NCBI GenBank assembly: GCA_039583875.1
Contig: CM077152.1
Location: forward strand, 17,533,059-17,597,058
Direction of reading: 5' to 3'
Length of the DNA: 64,000 nucleotides
DNA from: Platanthera guangdongensis
Taxonomy: Eukaryota > Streptophyta > Magnoliopsida > Asparagales > Orchidaceae
Position 1 is the stretch's first letter; the number at the start of each line of letters is the position of its first letter. Below, piece after piece: positions 35,101 through 44,100 of the stretch. The notes under the pieces are model-generated. The model was not told the origin of the DNA and did not search any database. It was given only the letters and a program-made list of their open reading frames with translations. Position numbers and translations under genes: made by a program.

Positions 35101-38100
35101 CATCTACAACAAAACACGCAGAGCATCGTGCCTACACCCAATGACACTCTCTGAGAGCCATGGGAGCGAATTTGACTGCCCTGAATGACATGATTATATG
35201 TAATTTGTAGGAATTAATAGTATGAATTAATGAGTTGATATAAATTAATTAAAATTTATTAATAATATTAAATATTTTCTTATTAGGCATACCTTCCCCA
35301 TCTATATAAGGGGAGGGACAGGTATGTGTTAAGGATTTATGGAACCCCTTGGTTTTGGCTCTAATTTGAAGAGAGACTCTTGGGAGGACCCAACCTCCAA
35401 CAGTAGCTTGGCTTCCGATTTATAACTTGCATCTTTTTTATCATTTAATGCAAATATCATTCATGAGCAATCTTTCTTTGTGTCTCTTCGAACCCTAGCA
35501 AATATCCCCATCGATAACATAGAACCCCATCAGACAACAAAAACAAGAGAACGTTGAAAATGATTTTCTCCTGTCTCCTCAATCTCGCTTAAGTCATGTC
35601 TAAATAATTTTCATCCAACACCAAAGTTGTTCATTCACACCTATGTTGTTAAAGATGCACTTAAGGCTCAAGGTTCACCAGACTTGGAGGTTTGCACCGT
35701 CATGCGCCTTTGGAGCATAAAAGGTGTGCTGGAATGAGATTGTTGTTGTGAATTTTTTGAAAGAAATAATATAAAAATTCATTAGTTTTTGTATGATTTA
35801 GTGTTTGTTAAACATAAGCGAGCGTTGAGACTTATATATAATGCAAGTGCAACATTGATACTATTTTTAAGAGATATAAATGATAGTAATGAATGAGTGA
35901 GAAGAATAGATGAAGAATCTGATCAAGAAGATGAACTGATATTTGATGTTGATTATTTAAAATGGATGTGATTGTGTATTGCCCTCGTCAGATGCACGTC
36001 TATGCCTCGAGCCTTGCGTCTAGACTCTGAGACTCTTTTGCTTCTTGGTGCGCCTTGACCTTTTAGACCAAAACTATTATTGCTATCAAAGAGAGTAATG
36101 TCGAACTTCATTGTTCCTCTTATCATCACTTAATCCAAACGACAAAAGAGACAAACCTCTCTATGATATTAATTTGTTAAATTAAATTATAGGAAAACAA
36201 GAATAATCTCACAACACAAAATTTATGAGATTCCATGAGATTAACAGACGTCCACAAGAGAGGATTTCATTATAATTGTAGAAGAACACTTCGGCGGAAA
36301 AATGAAACCTTGTATATTCTTCTTGTGTATGTAAATACAAGTATGAGTACAAATATATAGGGAGAGAAGAGAGAGAAGAATCTCAAATCTCAGATGTGGG
36401 ACTAAAAAAAATATGAAGAAAAATACACAAACGGGCCAAACATGAGCATTTGCATTGTCTTTTCTAACACTCCACCGCAAGCTGGAGCATGCAAGTCGTA
36501 TGAACCCAGCTTGGACAAGAACTGGTAAAATAGAGCACTTGATAGGGCCCTAATGAGAATGTCAGTCACTTGGTCCATAGCCGGAACATGTCTCAATTCC
36601 AACGTCTTCATTTGTACTTTTTCCCGAACAAAATGACAATCAACTTCAATGTGTTTGTTCTTTCATGAAAGACCGGGTTCTTAGTTATGTGTATAGCAGC
36701 TTGATACTCACAGAGTAAGGTAACTGGTGAGGAAAGGTTTACTCTCATATCACTTAAGAGATTTTCAAGTCATGTAAGCTCGGATACAACAAATGTCATA
36801 GACCGATATTCAGCTACAGCTGAAAATCGAGCAACCGCAGCTTGTTTCTTACTACGCCAGGTAACAAGGCGACCTCCAAAGTAGGTACAAAATCTGCTGG
36901 TAGAACGCTTATCATTCAGGGAACCAACATAATCTGCATTTGAATACGCAACCAATGTTGGAGTAGAAGAAGAGGTTTTGTATGTCAGCCCTTGACCAGG
37001 AGTAGTTTTTAGATATCTTAGGATGCGTCTGACGGCCTGAAGATGAGACATCCAAGGAAAATGCATAAACCGGCTGACCACCCCAACATCAAAGGATATG
37101 TCCGGTCTCGTGACCGTTAGGTAAATAAATTTCCCAACGAGTCGTTGATAGTATTCTGGATTTGGAAGAAAAATCTGCATCAAAAGCATATGCACACAAC
37201 TTGTGATTAACATCCATAGGAGTATTAACCGGCTGACATCCTGAAGAAGGTCGAGACAGTACTTCCGTTGAGATAGAACGAGCCCATCAGGATGTCTTGC
37301 GATCTCAAGGCCAAGGAAGTATCGAAGGTTCCCCAGATCTTTTGTTTGAAACATGGAACTAAGGTGTTGTTTGACCACTTATATTTCCTTTGAATCATCT
37401 CCGGTGATTAGGATGTCATCAACATACAGCAAAAGAAGAATCGTTCATGTTGTTCGATGTCGAGTAAACAAAGAGAAATCTGTCGAGCTCCGAGTAAAGC
37501 CAACCACCCGAACAGCCTTACTGAACTTATCAAATCATGTCCGAGGGGATTGTTTGAGACCATAAATTGTCCTCTTAAGATGACAAACACGGGACTCCCC
37601 CGTGGTCTCAAACCCAAGAGGTTGTTGCATGTAGACCGTCTCTTGAAGATCGCCATTTAAAAAGTCATTTTGATATCTCGTTGATGTAAGGGTCACTGGC
37701 GATGCACAGCCACGGAGAGGACATGAACTGTGTTGAGCTTGGATACCGGAGAGAAGGTTTCCTCATAATCTAGACCTTGTTATTGAGTGAAGCCGCGAGC
37801 CACCAGACGGGCTTTAAGATGGTCAATTGACCATTAGGAGCATGCTTGATGACAAAGACTCATTTACAGCCGACAGTAGTCTGGCCAGGAGGGAGAAAAA
37901 CCAGATTTCATGTCGGACTAGCCCAAAGAGCCGTCATTTCTTCGTCTATGGCTGCCTGCCAGCTCGGATGTTGGAGAGCCTCCTGCACAGAGTTAGAGAC
38001 AGAAATAGAGGATAATGAAGTAACAAAGGTGTGAAGTGTCAGGGACAGGCAATGTAAAGAAACATAATTCGTCATTGGGTGAGCTGTAGAAGGCGTCGCC

Positions 38101-41100
38101 GGATCATTGGAACACAAACTGTCATTAGTAGAAGGTAACGGGCTTAGGGTAGCAAAAGAGGAAGGACGACGAGTGTACACATGGATTAGAGGCGGCTTAG
38201 GTGGTTGGGGTGGGAGTGGCGTGGGGAGGAGAGGTGGTAGTAGCGAAGGAACGAGAATAACTGGCCGCAAAGAAGGGGACGATAATGACAGTGGAGGGTC
38301 AAGGGGTTGAGAATGATAGGGCTGGTCCTCAAGAAAGGTGAAGTCGATCGATGTAACAGTCTTTTGATCAGTGGGAGAGTAGCAGACATAACCTTTCAGA
38401 GTGCAAGAGTACCTAACAAACATATATTTTGTTGCACGTGGGGCAAGCTTGTCAGTAGAGGGGCCAAGGTTGAAAACATAGCAGTTACAACCGAAAACAC
38501 GAGGAGTGACTGCAAATAGGGGTGTGGAGGGAAAAAGAAGGGAAACAGGAGTTTGAAAATGGAGAATAGAGGAGGCCAAGCAGTTAATGAGGCGGTAAGC
38601 CGTAGAGACTGCGAAATTCCAGTATATGGTGGGAACATTCATTTGAGTCATAAGGGTGCGAGCGACCTCCAGAAGGTGGTGATTCTTGCATTCGGCGACA
38701 TCATTATGTTGCGGGGTATAGACACAGGAGGTTTGATGGATGATGTCAAACTCAGTGCACAAGTCGGTAAACGCATGACCTGTGTATTCACGAGCATTAT
38801 CAGTGTGAAGAGTTTTAATTGTTGTAGAGAATTGGTTACGAGTTAGAAGGATAAAGGAACAAAAGACACTGGGCAATTCAGAGCGATCATGAAAAAATAC
38901 AACCAAGTGACACGAGAGTAATCGTCAATGAAGGTAACGAAGTAGCGATAACCATAGGACGTTGGTAGTTTTATAGGGTCCCCAAATATCGCAATGAACC
39001 AAAAAAAATAGGAGCACTGCTCCGAGTACAATGTGGTGAAAAGGTAGAACGATAGTGTTTGTCGTAAATGCATGACTCGCAGGTGAAGTCAATGAGGGAC
39101 GTGTATGGAAGAACTTTCTGGAGTATGCGAAGAGGGGGGTGTCCAAGACGCCGATGCCAATCGACAGAACTCGTAGTGGAGAGAAGCTTGGGGTGGTGGT
39201 CCAAAATGTAAAGACCATTAACCAGTTGTCCCCTACCAATGACAGTCTGCGTCCGACGATCCTGCACAACACAAGAGGTATAGGAGAAAGTCACAACAAT
39301 CAAGATAATGTATAATACAACTAATAGAGAGAAGATTGAAAGGAGAGCCCGGAACATGAAGAACCGGGAAAAAAGTGAGAGATGGGGGTAAGGGTTACGT
39401 CGGCTGATCCAACAACCGGAGTAGAATCCCCATTGGCAATAGTAACGAACTTGGGATACACAGAGTTCAAGTATCTTGGAGGTTTGGTGGGGGTGATATG
39501 AGGTGTTGCACCGAAATCCAGAATCCAGGAGGAACCGTGGGTAAGGCAGGAAATACCCCCATCAGAAATAGTCACAACAGATCCAGTTGAGCAGCAAGGT
39601 AGCTCGGGAAGTCGCGGTAGTTGAGTGCGCAGAGCGGCAATGTCAGCCTGAACATTGTATGAAGCATGGATTGCCATTGTATAAGGGCCAGCCTGGAGGC
39701 GCAACGGCCAGGAGCAAGATTAGTTGCGAGCAAGACTAGCTGGAACAATCGAACAGCCTCGGCGAACAGAGGAGTGGCAAGCAGCGACTAACAAAGAGGT
39801 CGCAAACAACAGAGAAATCGCAACCAGTGAGCAAGCGAATCAGCAACGACTAAGAGAAGTCGCGGCAAGAACACAACGGCTAGTAGAAGTCACGGCTAAG
39901 AAATGTCGTTGTAGTAGCAGCGAGCGAACAACAACGGTTGCGTGAAGGCGTATAGCAAAAAATCTGCGGCAAACCAGAACAAAGGGCAGCTACGGGCACA
40001 AGAAGAAAAAGGGCAGGACGTGGCTAAGCACAGTCCACGGCTAACCAGATGCGGCTAAGCACAAGACTGTGACAAGAGGCCAACGGCAAGAGCGAAATGG
40101 CTGCGGCAAGAGGCACAACGGTTAAAAGAGACCGCAACAAGCAGGAGACATGACCGCAGCGAGCAGGAAGGCCACATCGAGCAGAAAGCCGCAACGAGCA
40201 AGAAGGCCGCATCGAGCAAGAAGGCCGTAGCGGGTAGGAGAGAAACCGCTAGCGAACAAGAGATAAGATCGCAGCGAGCAGAGAAGACGACGCGCGGTTT
40301 GAAGCATGCAAACCAGGAAGGTCGCAGCGGTCTGAGAAACCGCGTCCGGAGAAGAGACAGCGACGAGCTGAGAGAAATCAATACCGTGGCGGGCACAAAC
40401 CAACAGCAAGAACAGACCGCGACGAGTAGAAGGTAGACCGCAAGAGCTGCGGTTAGACAGATCGCGCGATGAGAACAAACCGCACGAACACAAAGAGAGG
40501 AAGCAAACACTCGACAGTGTGCAGCAAGATTAAATCGGCACGAGCAAACTGCACGACAAGCAACCCGTACGAATAAGAAAGAGGCCGGAGCAGCGTAAAG
40601 TCGCACGAGAGGCGGGTCGCGGTGACTGGTGAGACCGGAGGATCCAGAAGAGAGGACCGTAGCGACTAGAAGAGAAGGCCGCGTGGTAAGAGAGATGAGA
40701 CCCGCGGAGCAGACCTGAGAGAGTAATAAAAGGAGAAGAGGAGAAGGAGGGGAGGAGGGTAGTTCCACGAGAAGAAGTAGCAGAGAAAACGGCGGTTAGA
40801 AGAAGTAAACCACGCGAGAAGAAGCAGCAGAGAAACTGGTGGTTAGAAGAAGTAAACCACAAGAGGTGCAGACACAAAACCACATGGAGGATTGCGGTTA
40901 GAAACTTAGAGACCGCCTGGGATCGCCTAGCTATGATACCATGTAGAAGAACACTTAGGCGGAAAAATGAAACCTTGTATATCCTTATTGTGTATGTAAA
41001 TACAAGTATGAGTACAAATATATAGGGAGAGAAGAGAGAGAAGAATCTCAAATTCAAGATGTGAGACTAAAACAAATAGGAAGCAAATACACAAATGAGC

Positions 41101-44100
41101 CAAAACAAGGGTCTTTGCATTGTCTTTTCTAACAATAATCAATGTTGGGAATACAATTTGTCGCCGCAATCATCGTGCAAAATTTTTTTTTGGCAAATCT
41201 AGGGTTTCTACTAAGAACGAATTACCATGATATACTAATTAATTTTTTTACTTCCAGGCCAAGCAGGGGCATTGCCCATTGACCGTGGTCCCTATGGGTT
41301 CATGATGCAAGGATTCTGATTATGGACCCAACTACCTTGAGAAACAAGAATACAAGACAAATCCAACAAATCAGAAGAACAAAAAAAGATTTCCATGGAA
41401 CATTTTTGTTTTAAACATAATCTAGGATCAACAATAGGAATTATTTGCAATCTCCATCTCCCTCGAATGAAATTAATAATAATAATAGTTAATCCTCATA
41501 TATTAAATATCTACCAAATGGTGTATGTTACTGTAAACAAATTTGCAAAACTATGTCCATGAAAATGTCCATATAGAAAAAGTAGAAAGGATTATCTGAA
41601 TAAAAATACCTAGTATCAAGCCTTGTTGACCGGATACTATCATTTTCCGGGGCGACTTGAAAATATGCAACTTCAGTGCAAACTTGGAACCACCATAACC
41701 GATCACCTAAAATATTTCAATTTGATAGCGGAAGTGAAGAAAGAAATTTATTCCAAAGCTCAAATAATAGAAATGCATTATTTCAACATAATGCAGCTTG
41801 GATAAGAAAGCATGCAAATATCAAAAGCACAGATAGACTTATTACCACCCTCTTCACCAAGAGATGTATTCTTTAGATAATCTTGATTATATGTTTGAAT
41901 TGATGCACCAAACGTCCCAAGATAATATTCTTTCACATATTTTGCATATGCATCCTGCATGATTAGTTCATGTACAGTTAATTTACAAAATAATCGGCAA
42001 CCTTTAACAAGTGAAGCAATTATTATTTGCGTGAAGTGGCATTGTGAACGTGAATGGAAAAAATAGAAAATGACCAGTGAACATTGATCTCAACTGGCAG
42101 TTAGAAAACCATGCAGACAGCTACCTGAGACCGCCTCACCTAATCTAAAAGTAACAGATTAACCTCAAGAGAAGGTATTGCCACAGGAATATTTGTCCAA
42201 AAGGGAACACATTTTTGTAGAATTTTATTTTCCAGTATGCTATTTTGTGAATATTTATTTTACTTTTTGTATAGTTATTCACATAGGACCCTCGTATAAA
42301 TAGATGTTTTGATCTAATCTCATCAATCAAGAGAGTTGTTTTTCACCTCTACACGGTATCAGAGCAAAAACTCCCATGGCACAGCCCTTTATCCTTGTCG
42401 TTGTTGATGCAAGCTCCAGATCTCCTCTCCTTGTCCTTGCGTCTTCGATGAAAATAGTTTCACTCCAATTGCGTAGTGCATCTTCTCTGTTCAAGAACGT
42501 CTTCTCCAATCTCCGATATGATCATGCAGCATCGAATAGTTTCTAGTCTAGATCCCCTCCTTCCTCCAATGAAGAGCATTTCCTTGGACTTTGAGGTTAA
42601 CACATCCCTTATTGCATTTGTGTCATCCTTTTACAACCACTTTTAATAGTTCGTAAATCACAACTTCGTCTTCGTCGATCTCACTCTACCAGATCCTGTT
42701 TAATCGCTCCACTTCGCACGGTTTATAACGATCAGATCTTCATATTGTTACCCTCGCGTTCATTGGTCGGGATAATTATCCCTAATGGGTAAAGTCTTTT
42801 AGCCTTACTCTTCCAATGAGCGAACAACTCCACGTAGCCCAGAGATTCTTGTCGCTGCCTCGGGGCAATGGCTACGTGATGATGGATGTATTCAAGCTTA
42901 AATGTTCAATAATATAGGAACAGGTATTTTTGGCCTTCCTCACATCGGGCTTGATATAGTGCTACAGCCGCTGGAATACGGGCAATGTTGTGGATGTATC
43001 TGCTTCATGTGACAGTAGAGAGCTATGGATGAGTATGTGGATGTGTTCATTGAACATTTCTTTCCTCATTTTGAGCTAAGTTTGGGGGATACAAAAGCAC
43101 GTCATTCACAAGCCCTAGCTTTTCCAAACCAGGTCCTAATGATTGGGACTAGGAAGTGGATTGCTTGAACAGGCTGGTGGAAAATCAATTATTTAGTTAA
43201 CAGTGCCGATTTTAGGAGATTATTTTATTTGAAATATTTATGGGTACAGGAGTCCCCTTTTGCCATATTCTCAATGAAATTTCCTAGTTTACAGAGCCCC
43301 TCATTATGAGGAACTGTAGATGCCTTTTTTTAAGGAACTCGTTCTTGTTTTGCTTTCTAAAGAAATTGTCTGGTAAGAGCATTTTGATGGTAAGTTCTCC
43401 AATAGATCCTGGATGACTTGAAATAACTGTTCTAAAAGGAGCTTGTAAAGCTTATCTAGGTCGCATCTTGGAGTAGGGCAAAGCAAATTTGCTCCAGGGC
43501 AACACAAAATTGTTCCAGGAAAATCAAAGGAGGCAATTCAATATTGGTGCAAATGTTCCGCAGACCGAGATGAGTGCTCGAGAAATGCCTTTTGTGCCTC
43601 ATTGGCTGTAAAAGCCAAATTATATAAATACTTTTACCCTATTAGACATTTTTCTATCTATTTAAATAAAAAGTGAATGAAAACATTATTTTTCATTTAG
43701 TCTCCCAAGTTCTATCAAATGACTATTTCTGCCCCCATGCTTAACTAGCCTCACAGAGGCTCTAAGTTTGCTGAGTAGAGTTTGTACCTGATATTGATTT
43801 TGCAACAACGCAATCTACATATACATTTAATTTGAGAATTGGAGGAAAAAGAAGATTCTGAGGCCTGAGGAATACATGATAGATTGTCATGTTTACTCTT
43901 TAGGTTTGTATAAATTAAACTTTAGAGTTAGAATAAATCACATGTTTTTTTTTGAATAAATCACATGGTTATAGACAAGGAATTTGGAATTTTGTATACA
44001 TTTAATATTTTTTCCTTTTACAAAATTTTTATCTATGAAATATTAGATACATTAATTTCATGAACCTCATGCCTTGCCTCATTCTAGACAAAATGCCCCT

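Larger units (their letters stand above)
36277..41134 (-). mobile_element. Copia family A element lacking gag, with intact LTRs and target duplication
   Basis: Two 193-bp LTRs and an exact 5-bp duplication ATAAT (36272-36276 and 41135-41139) show a clean insertion. The interior (minus strand) runs primer site, long repeat-rich leader, protease, integrase, RT, RNase H, purine tract; the gag capsid and zinc-knuckle region is missing between leader and protease. Pol is broken. Confidence 0.9.

Noticed and set aside
40055..41057. Long minus-strand frames of 237 and 175 aa as possible copia gag
   Set aside because: They lie in the repeat-rich leader between LTR and protease and have no gag core or zinc knuckle; the composition is set by the leader repeats.
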